Assembly: GCA_037349315.1 (NCBI GenBank)
Contig: JBAIAC010000068.1
Span: 19,869,001 to 19,933,000, forward strand
DNA length: 64,000 nucleotides
Direction: 5' to 3'
From: Chelydra serpentina
Taxonomy: Eukaryota; Chordata; Testudines; Chelydridae
The position numbers and the translations under genes were made by a program. Below the pieces are notes generated by a model. The model ran no database searches. It was not told the origin of the DNA and saw only the letters and a list, made by a program, of their open reading frames with translations. Positions 11,660 through 24,230 of this stretch are shown piece by piece (within the stretch, counting starts at the first letter, position 1; each line of letters opens with the position of its first letter).

Positions 11660-12100
11660 CTGCATGTCAGTCTTGGAGGTCACATATTTCCGTGACTCTC
11701 CGTGACCTCTGAGTGTTCTGCAGCAGCTGGTGCGTCTGGGCAGATCACGCAGCCTCTGGGCCAGAGGTGTGGGAGAGGGCTCAGGGCTGGGGCAGGGGAT
11801 TGGGGTGTGGGGCGGTGCTTACCTTGGGGGGACTCCCTGGAAGCGGCCAGCATGTCCCTGCAGCTTCTAGGCGGAGGAGTCAGGGGGCTCTGTGTGCTGC
11901 CCGCGCCTGCAGGCGCTGCCCCCGCAGCTCCCATTGGCTGTGGTTTCCGGCCAATGGGAACTGCAGAGCCAGAGCTAGTGGCAGGGGCATCGCAGTGAGC
12001 CCCCGTGGCCTTCCCTCCCCCTAGGAGCTGCAGGGACATGCCTGCCACTTCCAGGGAGCTGCGCGGAGCCAGGTAGGGAACCTGCCAGCCCCGCCAACAC
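11660..12100. repeat. GC-rich repeat, probably MITE-derived
   Basis: It starts with GGAGGTCACATATTTCCGTG and TCCGTGACCTC and continues into a GC-rich body (CAGCTCCCATTGGCTG). The abrupt base-composition step and the short GTCAC(N)GTGAC pairs suggest a transposon insert. Ends are not resolved. The overlapping open frames on both strands are composition artefacts. Confidence 0.35.
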
Positions 12101-12290
12101 TCCTTGTGTGTGGACTCTTATATTGCTTGAGCCTGTAAATTCACCAATGCAAGCTCAACCAATATAAGCCAGGTTTAAACCAATGCAAGAGCATCAACAC
12201 ACAAAGTTGCACCAGTTTAACTAAATTTGGTATACGAATCAGGCCTTCAGTTAAACCGGTGTAACACTGTGTGTAGACCAGGCCTTAGGG
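12101..12290. repeat. possible MITE remnant
   Basis: It ends in GTGTGTAGACCAGGCCTTA, the kind of terminus seen on MITEs here, with repeated AACCAATGCAAG and AACCAATATAAG inside. The left terminus does not pair cleanly. Confidence 0.3.
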
Positions 12291-13240
12291 AAGGGTCTAA
12301 AGTGAATTCTGTGCGGGCAAAAGGTTGCAGTTTGACAGCCCTTGAAAGTGAAGTCCCCTCTTTAACCAAAGGATGAGAACAGCACTGGCAAAGCAAGCTT
12401 ACCCACACTACCCAGCCAATGTACCTCAACTCTGACCTGGAGGGACTCCCTCTAGTGACGAGAGGACAGTTCAGTCTCTGGCTGTATCTACTAGGTCTCT
12501 CTAATGAGGGTACCAATTAGCAATGATGGTGGTAGCTTCTGTAAAATGGATATCTGCCCTCTAGCACTGGACTAAGTACACCTACTCATTTTAAAAAAAA
12601 CATCTAATAAGCCGCCTTACTGCCCTCTAGGTTATCAGCTCTATTCTATAATTTTTCCAAGAACTAACAATCATTTCCATGCTACGAGTTGCCTTTTCAT
12701 TTACTTATGGAACTACTTCCCTATTTCTCTAAACCAACACAGTCCTCACTCTGGCCTCGGGGCTGTCATTTTCTTTACCTCCATACCCCTCCGACAGGAC
12801 TTTGAAACGTTCTCTCATTGTCATGCTGACAACTTCCTTCCAGCTTTGAAACACCACGCTAGTGCAACAGCACAGGATTGGAAGGCATAGTATATGGGTC
12901 AACGATCTCCTACTTCAATCTACACTGTCTGATTATTGACAAGCTAGACTACTACAGCTCTTTAGGGTGCTTATGGTCTGTGGTGCTAGTTCTTAATCCA
13001 CAGATGAATGACATGATGGAACACAGTGTCACTTTCAGAGCCAGTTACATTTTCACTTGTCACTGTAAGCACTGTAAGCACTGTAAGCACAAGCCTTTCG
13101 TCATCAGAAACTCAGGAAAACACTGTATACTAAAATGTTGTGAAATCTTTAACATTTTAAAGCAACCACTTAGTAGGGACAAAACACCGGATTATAATTT
13201 TTTTTAAAGCACAAATTACCAATGGTAGTTAAACAAATAT
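12291..13240. other. no gene recognised; short tandem repeat
   Basis: A 9-bp tandem repeat (CACTGTAAG, about 3.3 units) lies at 13061-13090. No conserved frame. Confidence 0.5.
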
Positions 13241-13411
13241 CATAGAATCATAGCGTTGGAAGGGACCTTAGGAGGTCATCTAGTCCAACCCCCTGCTCAA
13301 AGCAGGACCAATCCCCAATTTTTGCCCCAGATCCTTAAATGGCCCCCTCAAGGATTGAACTCACAACCCTGGGTTTAGCAGGCCAATGCTCAAACCACTG
13401 AGCTATCCCTC
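13241..13411 (-). mobile_element. Cry-type tRNA-derived SINE with CR1 tail
   Basis: Read on the minus strand it starts with a tRNA-like head: A-box TAGCTCAGTGGTTTGAGCA at about 13382-13402 and B-box GGGTTGTGAGTTCAATCC near 13350-13370. A short linker (CCCCAGATCC region) follows, then a tail almost identical to the 3' end of the CR1 copies here (GACCTCCTAAGGTCCCTTCC) and the octamer end. This is the established design of the tortoise Pol III/SINE, mobilised by CR1 machinery. Confidence 0.9.
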
Positions 13412-16302
13412 AGTTTTTTAATGTTTATTTCAAATTTGTATAGAATTTTTTTATAATTCTATAAAAATATATTCTTTTGATTTTCATTTTAGGTCATTTT
13501 TAAGATACAAAAGTATAAAACGCTCCACATTTTATTTCTGTTCCTTCCCATATGACAACTTACTACGAAGATAGGTGCTGCCTATGCTGATCATTACAAT
13601 ATCTTTGAAAGTTTGTTTTCAAAAAGATGTATAAATCGACATGCAACACTGCTGCCAGGGCTCATTCCAGGGCTACTATTATTTACAGGCAAATTAAATA
13701 GTGCTGAAAACAGAGATCTGTAACAGTAATTCTGATAAAGCCATGGCTAATGCGCAGCTAGAGAAGGCAGCAACCACAGCAAGGATTCTGTAATCCATTT
13801 CCAGTACATCTTAAAATTTATTTTAATCACAAATGATGACATTCAGACATTCTGTATAATGTCGTTTGTGCCACTCAAACCCCCAGTGAAGGGCTTAAAG
13901 GAGGCTCAGATGGTGGGGAGGGTCTTGAACTAGGAGCTCTGTAATGAGATGAATTTTACCCACGAATTCTACTGTTTATTTATCCACTATTTCTCTCATA
14001 ATAAATAATAAAAGCAAATAATAAGTGCACTGATACAGCATTATGAAAGGGCGTATTGGCCCTGCTTAATCCCTAACTGAACAAGAAGTTAACCTCCCCT
14101 CAGATTTTCTCTCCTCTTGAACAAGTTCAAAAGGGCAGGACTATAAATTGTCTCCTTCAGAGATGGGGGCCGGAGGGAAGACTGCTTTAGGAAGGTCAGG
14201 CTAAACATCCAAGATTTTAGAAGTGGGCTGTGTCTCCGGCAAAGAAATGTTCTGTTTCTCACTTGACTCACCTTAACTTTTTTTTTCTTGGTCTAAACAT
14301 TGTCCCTTGAGGTAAAGACCTTGCTGGCTGTATCTGTAGGTTTTTTCCTGCAGAGTCATTGCAGGGGCTTTCAAGTTTCAAAGATTTCAGTTTGGTTTAA
14401 TTCCTTCTCTTCAAACCACTAATTGGGAATAAATAAATCAAAAGTTACACTTCTCTACTGAGCACATGAACAGGTAGAGATGGGCCAAAACTGGATCTAG
14501 GTCTGGATTGGAATTCTGTGGCTTGCCCTTATATCCACAATGGGCTCAGTCAAAATCCCAGATCCAAAACATGCCCAAGTTTTGGATTTGCATCTGTAGG
14601 TTAAGATCCCTCTTTACCAACAAAGCTGCCAATTGTACAACGTTTATACTTGTTCAGTAGGAACTGGTCTAACATATTTTACACAAGCCATTGGATGGCA
14701 ATAACTATTGGCCAATACTGATATGAGGCCTGATTCAATTCCATTTAGTTAATGAGAGTCTCTCTTTTGTCTAAATGGGCATTGGATCAGATCCTTGTTC
14801 TTAGCTCTTTAAACATGCAGAGCTTTGGAGAGCCCTACCCAATCCACCTTGAAAAAAATGTTTCTTTGTTAATTACTATATAGAATTATTTATTTTCCTC
14901 CAGAGGCTCTCTTAGCCAAGGTATTCTTTTCTGCTGACTTTAATGTGAAGAGAAAGGTGCACACATTGGCATTGCTCAAATGGGTGTTTAAAGGGTTATC
15001 CTGCAAGTTAAAAGGTAACATGTCAATATATATTGGATGCAATACACAGATGGGCTTTTTGTGGATTAAGTCACATCCGGAATTAAATAACTCAGGAAAA
15101 GAAGCAGCTTTAATGAGCCAACCAGACAGTAGTTGTTGCATAGGACTGGGAAACAAATTAATGATACAACACACTCTCTTGTTTAAGGTCGCAGAACGCT
15201 TACAACCTATTATAAGCTCTTGTTCCCACAACTAAAACAGCCTGGGATCTTATTTTTTCATTATAATAGAGCTGATTGATTTTTTGCTAATACTCACCCA
15301 GGGTATTTCTGAAACTTGAAGAAATGAGTGAACCAACAACTAAACAAAATACCACCAGCCTTGTAACAAGGATAACCCTAATTTTAGACCGTATCTTCAA
15401 GATCATTGACGCTGAGCTTCCTAAGTCTGATCCTGCTCCCAGTGAAACCAGTGGGGAGTTCGCCATTGACACTGATGGAAGCAGGACTGGGCCCACTGGA
15501 TTTACTTCTCCTCCCTCCGCATGCCAACCAAACATCACACCAGGAACCAGTCCATATACACAATAACATTTTAGATGTCAAAGCAACAATTCATGCAGTA
15601 CCTCACTACAGAAGGAGATATATTAAAGTAGTAGCTGATCCTTTATGAATGATCATGGTAGTGCCCAGAAGCCCCAGACAGGACTAGGACTCCACACAAA
15701 CCAAAAGCAGAAGGACTCAATAGTAGCTAGACAGCTGGAGTTCTTGGGTGGTTGCTTTTTACACTGATCATAATCATTCCACTGTTACCCTGCGCTGCCC
15801 CTGTCTCCTCTATCCACCTACTATGTCTCATCTGAATGGAAGCTCACTGGGGAAGAGGACTATCTTTTCATTATGTCCAGTGACTGACACACTGGGTGCT
15901 ACTGCAGTACATATCACAACAACACTGAGTACATAATCTCATTTTAAGACAGGACACAACAATGGGCAGCACAGCACAATTCATGCCTGCGCCCTGAGAT
16001 CTCATGTGGAACCCATCTATTACAATGGTGAGATATAGTCACTACATCGTATCTCATAGGATTTCAATATATAGCCTATAATACCACAGTGTTCTACTGA
16101 GTGGACAGGAGTTACAGTATTCAGGCAGATAGATTGACTACAAGATGCATGCATAGGGAGTTTGGATGGCAAAGAGTTTAATAACTGCCAAGAATTTCCT
16201 ATTCAAAGTAGGTTTTAAAAACGCTATTAAATACCAACTACAGAGAAAGCACTGCAGGTAAATCTCAGATGCTCTACTGATGTTACAAAGAAAACCAATA
16301 TA
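13412..16302. other. no gene recognised
   Basis: AT-rich non-coding DNA. A weak L2-like 3' end lies at about 15790-15915 (GAAGCTCACTGGGGAAG to TGGGTGCTACTGCAGTAC). Open frames at 14.9-15.6 kb have no domain. Confidence 0.45.
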
Positions 16303-16540
16303 GGTCACACTTCATATTAATGATGCATTTATAGCCAGTTTATCAAAGAGTTAATAAGTAATTAATAGATATTTTAATAACTGGTTAATCAATGATTATA
16401 GATTGTTGAAGTCCAACAGGTTGCACTGATATCCTTATAACCATCTATATAACACTTTCCGGTTTTAACATGCTTAAAACATCTTTTAATGATTTATCGA
16501 CCCTTTATAAGTTATTTATTAGTGTACCCTTAGTGTGACC
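16303..16540. mobile_element. MITE-like element with GGTCACACT termini
   Basis: Inverted ends GGTCACACT (16303) and AGTGTGACC (16540) enclose a non-coding AT-rich body with AGTTAATAAGTAATTAATAG-type stretches. A clear target duplication is not visible, so superfamily is not assigned. Confidence 0.5.
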
Positions 16541-19500
16541 CAAGTACTGGTCTGAAGTAAGAACAACAGAAGCGGACAGAATACTTGTTGGCACTGGAGA
16601 AAAGAAACTGGGCATTAAAACTACAGCTATTAACTAAGGACTGAATTCACATGCCAGCAGCACCCAGCCAAGTATCTGTGGTGGATGCTGGACAGAAGTG
16701 CCAGGGAGAAAGGCAGGAATCTTCTCCTACAGCTGCAATGTCACTTCAAAGTGGCTTCTTCAGCTGACACACTCCTTTGCAGCCCCACCATGGGGCAGAG
16801 GACAAAGGAGATTCGCCACCCACGCCCTGAGCGCTGCTGTGCAAGGCAAACCCTGTACGCCCCACCCTCAATATCCTGCCCCTCTGCTTGTGCAGTGGAA
16901 TTGCACCAATTCTGCCGCATGGGGAGCGTCCGCAGCGAAGTCAGGTGTAGGACTGGTCCCCTCACAGGATAACACGTCTAGCATTGCTATCCTCCTTCAA
17001 GAACGTAGAGCATCATTTCGGGGACACGGTCATCTTTTATTTGGCTACAGAAGTGATTCACTCCTCCTACTACAATGCTGACCCACTCAGAAACAAACCC
17101 GGCTGTTCGCCCTGAAGCCAAGAAACGATCAGCACATAGGGAAATAGAATCACCTGATCCAAACGCAGGGTATCTAAGGATATTTTAAATGCACTTGAGC
17201 TTCCAGTACAGATTGGAGGTCACTGTGCAACGAGTAACAGGGAGAGGGGGCAAAAACAATGCAGGAACAGGCTGAAGGCTTTTTTTATTTTTGTTGCTGC
17301 AGTTTAGCGCTATCTATGTAGGTACTTACAGTGCAATCACTGCTGTATATAGGTGCCAGCTATAGGCATAAGGAAAGGAAGGAAAATTCACCCAGCATTT
17401 CAAGTCTCTGCTTCAAATTACTTAGTGGCTTTTTATTTTTTAATTTCCTCCACTGTAAGATATAGCTGTATCTTTGGCCTCCCACTACCATAGGAAGAGC
17501 CTCACGAAGAGGGAGGTCTTGCATTTCAATACAGTGCTCTACTTAAAATAACTACTGTACACATAATGTTCCACCAAGATGCCCTGTATCCTGCACAGAC
17601 CTTTTGCTAAGCGACACTCAATCCCTGGCCTTTTTGTTAAGGTATAAAATACAGGACCTGATTCTCTTCTCACTTACACTATTCACTAGTCTGACTGCAT
17701 TTGGCTTCAGTGAAGTACACTGGTAAATGAGCCGAGAATCAAGCCCACAGAACTGGTATGGAATTGTGTTTTATTTTGGTCTCCCAGTCTTATCGCCAAC
17801 AGTGCAGATTCGATTTCACACGGCAGTCTATTTCTCCGGCCTCAGTAGGTCACTAGGCACTAGCGCTCCCAGATCATCCTCCAGAAAGATCAGCAGAACT
17901 ACGTAAAACCGGGCCGCTTTACTGAAGACCATGTGGTAAAAGCTGCACCTATAGTTGTCAGCCTGGCAAAACCCTAACTCAGCTCAGGCTCTAGCCCCTT
18001 CCAGCAAACCCCACTTCTGGTTTCAAGCCAGGCCCCTTCCCTTCCAATGGACTCCTGAAGAAACCCTCCTCTGCCTTGGCTGCAAAACCTTCTCTCTGCT
18101 GGGGAGCTCTTTCCTCCTGTCTGAATGCTGGGGAGGAGGTCCGGCCACACACTTTCTCTAGCCCCATCGCCTGGCTGTTGTGGGGTCTCCACCACTCACC
18201 CATGGCGTCTCGATGCTTGGGTGCCCTTGGCTCCCCTTGGTGCTTGTATTGTGAAGGGCTTGGGAGCACTTTTGTGCTGACTGGAAACCCACTTGCTCTG
18301 TCTAGGAGCACTCAGAGGTGAAGCAGCAGTCCCAGCCGTGTGAGACAGCCCGAGCCAAGATCCCAGAGACACTCCAGTAACAAAGAAAAATGAAAGCACT
18401 TGGACACCAGGGGAGTTAATAAAATCATGTCCCTCATCCAGTTCTCGGGAGCTGACAACCATGACTGCGTAAGTGCTGCAGTTAGCAATAACCTGCACAT
18501 TATTCGAGAATTAATAATATGGAGACAATGCAAAATCCAACTGGAATTTATCTAACCCAATACAAGAGCTAAGACAACACATTACTGAACTGAGCTGGGA
18601 ATTGTTTACCTGATATCAGTACGGCAAGAAGGGAAATGAGTTTTGTATCCTTGCCAGTCAGGCACTGTCAGCTCAACACAATTATAATTAGAAGCTAGAG
18701 ACAGGCTGGAGAAACTATTCATCTGCTATTTCAGACTCAAATATCTAGAACTGATTATTTTGCTTTTTCAGCCTCTGTCTTATCTAATTACAAAGGGAAT
18801 TGAAGGTGGATACAAGTACACAGCTTGTTATGAAATGGCTGGAGAGACGAGAGAGACCAAAATAATTAAATTCCAAGCTCTAAGTGAGCTAAAACAGCAA
18901 CTTTTTATACGTCTGAGGATACTAGTTTGGCCAGTGCCCAAGCACAGTTTGTTAGCTTTAGATAGTTTATAAATGCGTCTCACAGCCTTGCAAGTCTTTC
19001 GGGCATACTTCTTCTTACTTTGTCTCTGATGGCAGCTAACATGTATCCATGGGGATAGCTACAGTACATGCATCCCCTTTACAAAATCCTAACCAGTCAG
19101 TGGGTGCCAGTTCTGTTTACCACTTTGCATGCGTAGCACTGAATTCCCTGTATCAGGTTTGCTGGGGAGTTTTGTTTTGTCTTTTCTATGTACTATGGTC
19201 TTAGCTTCTTGTTCGTTGGATTATACTTATTTACAGATACTCTACACCCAATAATCAGTGCATCAAGTAACATTAATCCAGTAACACAAATATGAGAAAC
19301 AGAATACCACTTAGAATAAGGCAATTACAGCATTTGCTCTAGATTGTACGATGAATATTTTACAGACTTCAGGGCTGTCCTGTGCATGGTCTCCATCTCC
19401 TGATTCTTTGCTTTTTCTCTCCCCACCTTCTCTCCTCCTTTTCTACTAAACCTTAACACTGCATTTTTGGCCTTATGCCTTCGTTTGACTTTACTGGAAT

Positions 19501-20045
19501 TGCACCAATTTATAGTGGATCTGAATTTGGCCCAGTGACATCCTATATTACTGCATATTCCAATCTGCACATAGAAGGGGGAAAGAACTGGTAAAATAAT
19601 ACCTAGCGAAAGCAGTCAGCATTATATCAAATGTTGTACAACAGTGTTTCTAAAAGAGAGGAGCTCTGTTTGTACAAGGTTAATTAGTGTTTACATTTGG
19701 CATAACGTTAGTAGTATTGCTCACTGCTAGACTGGAAGGAATAACCAGGGAAAGACAGATGCTACTCTCAAAAATATATTTGAGTCATCGATGACTAAAT
19801 TTCACAGCCTTAGTTTGAAGACTTGGCCTTGTAAACATAGGCAAAGGACTTTAATGCATCTCTTCTCTAAGGGCCCAACTTTTAAACATGGGTGCCACAA
19901 ACTAGGAGCCTGGATCCATACTCTAGATATGTAAAATGTTGTTTAAGGCGTGTAAGTGCTGACTGAGGTACCAAATTCCTTTTTCATCAACCTTATAAGT
20001 GCTAAATCTTATGAATTATTATTTGGCTTCATTTTCAGACACTGA
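16541..20045. other. no gene recognised
   Basis: Non-coding sequence. The short open frames at 16.7-18.5 kb lack recognisable domains and conserved splice context. Confidence 0.45.
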
Positions 20046-20341
20046 GGGCTGGTCTACACTAACCCCATAATTCGAACTAAGATACGCAACTTCAGCTACG
20101 TGAATAACGTAGCTGAAGTCGAACTATCTTAATTCGAATGAAAAAGCACTTACCCGGGGTCCACACGCGGCGCGCAGGCTCCCCCGTCGACTCCGCCTAC
20201 TCCGTTCGCAGAGCAGGATTACCAGCGTCGACGGCGGAGCACTTCCTGGTTCGATTTATCGCGTCTAGACAAGACGTGATAAATCGAACGCAGAACATCG
20301 ATCCCGCGCCTCCGACCGGACGCGTAAGTATAGACGTACCC
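20046..20341 (+). mobile_element. PIF/Harbinger-like MITE, family H copy
   Basis: A 296-bp element with inverted ends GGGCTGGTCTACACTA and, on the other strand, GGGTACGTCTATACTTACG. The flanking 3-bp sites are TGA (20043-20045) and TAA (20342-20344). It holds two strong hairpins: 13-bp stem with 5-nt loop at 20089-20119, and 18-bp stem with 5-nt loop at 20249-20289 (one G-T pair). No coding capacity. It is nearly identical, in inverse orientation, to 55793-56088. The 3-bp target duplication is best shown by that copy and the one at 51.7 kb. Confidence 0.75.
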
Positions 20342-20383
20342 TAAGCCACCCACCATTCCCTGGGAAGAGATAGGAGGTAAGAC

Positions 20384-20400
20384 AGAGAGAGAGAGAGAGA
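20384..20400. repeat. (GA)n microsatellite
   Basis: Uninterrupted GA dinucleotides. Confidence 0.9.
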
Positions 20401-20879
20401 AACATCCGAAAGGTGCCAGGTTGACAGCACTGGAGAGCAAAGACCTGTATTTATCCACAGAACTGGTACAGAACAGGCGGCAGCAGTGGAGAAATGTGCT
20501 GCACCCTCTCCTGGAGGGACCACCTCCTGGGGAGAAAGAGCAATTCAGTCACCATGCCCAATCCAGCTTTGGCCTCTGCTGAGGCTGACAATAAGGCTGT
20601 CAATGGGCATCAAATATGGTAGCAGTTTGTGTGATATGGGTGACTGTCCTCTAGGAAACTGTTTGAGACAGTCAGTTCACTTCACATTATTTATTTGGAA
20701 ATGGAAAATGAAGTAAGCGCTTTAAGATCTTTGAGTGAAAGACAACTCACCCGTCACCGCAGTTTTTAGGTGGTATAAATACCTTACATAGATGGACAGA
20801 AAGATTAAAGATGGTGTATTAATGTAACGTGTTTTAGAAAACCACTAGACCGCAGGAACTCCACCACAGACCAGTGTGA

Positions 20880-21212
20880 ATAGAGGATTTTTAGTTCTCC
20901 AGCAATTCAAAAAATTTGTTTTGTATCAAAATGAAACCAAAAAAAAAAAAAAAGGTGAATCAAAAAAATTTATTTTGGGTTACGTTTCGATTTTGAGCAT
21001 CTGTTACTATCTTCATTTTCAACTTTTAAAAAAGAAATTTGAAGGCAATTTCAAAGCGAGACTTTATCAGAATTTTTGTTTTATTTCCCCCAACATGAAC
21101 AATTCGGCAAAATTGTCATGAATTTGCAAAATGCCACAGTGTCACCAAATCTGCATTTTTCAACCACAAAAAAAGTTTTCCCTAAAGAATTTCACCCAGC
21201 TCTACTCCACGG
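20880..21212. repeat. unclassified dispersed repeat (copy 2)
   Basis: It matches the repeat at 10.8-11.1 kb in order: GAACAATTCGGCAAAATTG, then AATTTGCAAAATGC, then AATCTGCATTTTTC, ending AATTTCACCCAGCTCTAC. An A-rich stretch lies at 20940-20953. Confidence 0.5.
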
Positions 21213-21999
21213 TACACACAATGGCTACTCCGATAGCTGAGATAGACACCAGATTCTTTTGCTTTTAACAATACCCCCCCCTTTCAACCGCAGAGGGCAG
21301 TGATTGACTAGAAAGTTCATTATAATATTGCTTATGGATGACAATACCTGCATTACCAATACACTACACTTACGCAGGTCTGGGTCATGACCAAAACTAC
21401 ACCCCTGTACGGAGGATTAGGGGAACATAGCATACCCCTTTACTCCTCTGCGCAGGCCGTTTGCATCATGGGCCACAATGGGTTGAGGAGAGAGTATCCA
21501 GGGCTCCCCTCTTGCGTAGGATGACATGGAGTGGGTGTAGGCTTGGGTTCATCCCTCCCTTTATGTGCCAGCAGTCATGGCCAGCTTAGCAAGCAGACAG
21601 AAATAAGTGACACCAGGGAAAAGGCTGATTCAGGTCCCTGTTCTACTCCCGGGGCAGTACGACTACATGCCATTTCTTACTCAGGGCAGACTGCAAGGTG
21701 CCAGTCCAGCCCCTAGTGACATCTGGAAAGCGCTGTACAAGCCACCACACAAAATAATCCTCACGACTCCAGCGGGTGCTAAGAATGTGTTATCTCCTCC
21801 ATGTCACAGACGGGGAGCCAACCTCAAGGCCAGAGGGACATGGTGTCAGCGCAGGGCATGGAAGTCAGGAATAAAATGTGAAGTAAAACAAGGAATGGAG
21901 AAAAGAGAGAATTCAAGTAAATCAGATGTTATACCTTTAGAACGACGCACTGCCCCAACCTTCCCTCGGGCCTGTAACCTGGGGCATCCGCTTTGACTT
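21213..21999. other. no gene recognised
   Basis: Non-coding. A weak MIR-like core may lie near 21750-21860 (ATGTCACAGACGGGG). Confidence 0.4.
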
Positions 22000-22812
22000 G
22001 GCCATCTCTCTGGATCTTCACATTCAGGCCACATCGACATCTTGCCAACTCTTCCTGTACAACATTTCCAAGATCTGGCTTTTCCTCTCCATCCATACAG
22101 CTAAAACTCTAACCCAGGTTCTTATCGGCTTGCGTCTCAACTGCTGCAACATCCTCTTCTTTGGCCTTGACAAACACAACCTTGCTCCAGATATATCTAT
22201 TCAAAACACTTTTGCGTAGCTCATTTTGCCTTGCTTGCCATTTTAACATCCCCCCTCTCTTTGCCTCCCTCCACCAGCTCTCCCGTCACCATCACATCAA
22301 ACACAAACTACTTGTCTTCACATTCAAGGTACTTCCTGGACAACCCCCACCATACCAATGGTCTCTCATATGCTATCAAGACAACGAGTCCCACCTCTGT
22401 ACAGTCATGCCAGCTTTCATTACCCACTTATTACCTTTTCAAACAAGCACCTTCTACTATGCTGCACATATAGGGGCAGGTCCATGTAAACACCTGCAAA
22501 GCCACCTCATTGTCCACCTACAAATCCCTCCTTAAACTTCTAGTTTTCTATGATACCCACCAACAGTTTGACAACAATTACACAGCTGGTGTGCTGAGAC
22601 TGCTGCCAGTCATGCTAACCAGTATCATCTCATTGCTTCTCTGTGTTCACACGTCTGTCCGTATCCACCTGCTGTCTCTTGTCTTATACTTAGCCTGTAA
22701 GCTCTTTGGGGCAGGGACTGTCTTTTTGTTCTGTGTTTGTAGAGCGCCTAGAACAATGCGGTTCTGGACCAGGGCTGGGGCGCTAGGTGCTACAATTATA
22801 CAAGAATTTTAA
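22000..22812 (+). mobile_element. L2 LINE remnant, RT C-terminus plus 3' end
   Basis: Reading forward, fragments such as AKTLTQVLIGLRLNCCNILF correspond to the L2/CR1-clade thumb (usually a SRLDYCN motif). A CACCATCACATCAAACACAAA segment typical of L2 follows. The 3' end has the L2 signature AAGCTCTTTGGGGCAGGGAC, then GTAGAGCGCCTAGAACAATG, ending GGTGCTACAATTATACAAG. Many frameshifts; ancient. Confidence 0.7.
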
Positions 22813-22879
22813 AAATACAGAAACTGCCACCCCCACTACCATTAATTTAGCATCCAAAATGTAAGTGAAGTTGGAAAGT

Positions 22880-22990
22880 GTTATTTTCCCCATTTTACAG
22901 ATGGGGAAACTGAAGTACACACATTTTAAGTAAGTTGTCCAAGATCACGCTGAAAGTCTGTAGCAAAGCTAGGACTTGAACCCAGGGTGT
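22880..22990 (-). repeat. MIR SINE
   Basis: Contains CCCCATTTTACAGATGGGG, then AAACTGAAG, then CCAAGATCACGCTGAAAG, then GACTTGAACCCAGGG. This is the classic antisense MIR core and B-box side. Confidence 0.8.
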
Positions 22991-23610
22991 ACCGATTTCC
23001 AAACCAGTGTTTTACCCACAGTCCTTCTTTTCTCCCAATGCTTCAGTTCTCTGTATCACTCATGCTTTGTGGAGCACACTGCATTGCTTTCATTTTGGTC
23101 CATCGTGCAGAGGGCTGTATGATGCCACCTGCACTCTTTTCCCTTCTTTGTGTCATGCATCAGATGAGACGATTGTACCTAACTGCTGAGTGTGTGTGTG
23201 TCTGGGTGGTACCGCCGGCACCGATTTCCACTCTCTCCCTGTATACTACAAGCTGCTTTGATTGCAAAGGCCGAAATCTCATTAACACCGAGGGAAGTAA
23301 CATACATATTTTCATGGGAAGAAATAGCTATGGATATTTAGGCCTCTGAAACCCTGCTTTCAGCACATCTTTAACCAGCTTCCTGACAATCATTTCTGTA
23401 TTTAGCTATCTAAATGACTATTTCAGGATGAAATAAAAAGGAAACTAGGGCTGACAAATCTGGGTCCAAAAGTGCATGTGTTAGTGAGTTTTCTAGGTCC
23501 TTAGTAAGGATTTGGCATTTGCCCCAGAATCTTGCTGTGCCCTTCACTCTGCCCCATACGTCTGATACACTTGCCTGTATTAACACCAAATGCTGTGCTT
23601 TTAATAGAAG

Positions 23611-24222
23611 CATAGGCGTCAACTCCGTGGGTGCTCCGGGGCTGGAGCACCCACGGGGAAAAATCGGTGGGTGCTCAGCAGCCACCGGCAGCTCCCCGCC
23701 AGCCCCCCTGCACCCAGCTCACCACTCCACCTCGGCCTCTCCGCCTCCCGAGGCTCCGCCGCAGACGCCAAGTGGAAGCCGCTTTTCCTGGCTTCAACTG
23801 GTCGGCGGTGCCTCAGGGGAGGGGCATGGGGAGGAGGCAGAGGGCCTGGTTCCGCCTCCGCCTCCTCCCCAGACCCCTCTCCCGAGGTGCCACCCCAGGC
23901 GTGCGGTGTGGCGCACCACCGACCAGCTGGAGCCAGGAAAAGTGGCTTCCGCTTGGCGTCCGTGGTGGAGCCTCGGGAGGCGGAGAGGTGAGCTGGGCAC
24001 GGGGGGTCTGGCGGGGAGCTACCAGGCCCGGTGGGTGTTCTGCTGCTTCTCCCCCCCTCCCCCACCAGGGTTGCAATCCGGGGGGGGTGGGAGGGGGGAT
24101 GCAGCGCGCCCGGGGGAGGAGGCGGGGGCGGGGATTTGGGGAAGGGGCAGGGCCGGGGGTGGAGTTGGGGCGGGGCCGGGGGCGCAAGCACCCACCGGCA
24201 CCGACTTAAGTCGGCGCCTATG
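23611..24222. mobile_element. GC-rich hAT MITE with 8-bp TSD
   Basis: Inverted ends CATAGGCGTCAACTCCG and CGGCGCCTATG are flanked by a perfect 8-bp duplication AATAGAAG (23603-23610 and 24223-24230), the hAT hallmark. The 612-bp body is very GC-rich with internal inverted blocks built on CTCCGCCTCCCGAGGCTCCG. This yields long overlapping but meaningless open frames on all strands. No transposase. Confidence 0.85.
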
Positions 24223-24230
24223 AATAGAAG

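Noticed and set aside
12101..12290. Full MITE with GTCTACAC ends
   Set aside because: The GTGTGTGGAC and GTGTGTAGAC ends are direct, not inverted, so a complete MITE is not demonstrated; kept only as a low-confidence remnant.
13345..13402. tRNA-like A and B boxes (also at 49.9 and 53.4 kb)
   Set aside because: These are heads of Cry SINEs joined to a CR1 tail, not functional tRNA genes: no acceptor stem closure is evident, and they are flanked by target duplications at 49.8 and 53.2 kb.
23519..24223. Open frames up to 234 codons on both strands
   Set aside because: They lie in a GC-rich hAT MITE with inverted blocks; proline/glycine/arginine-rich low-complexity translation with no domain.
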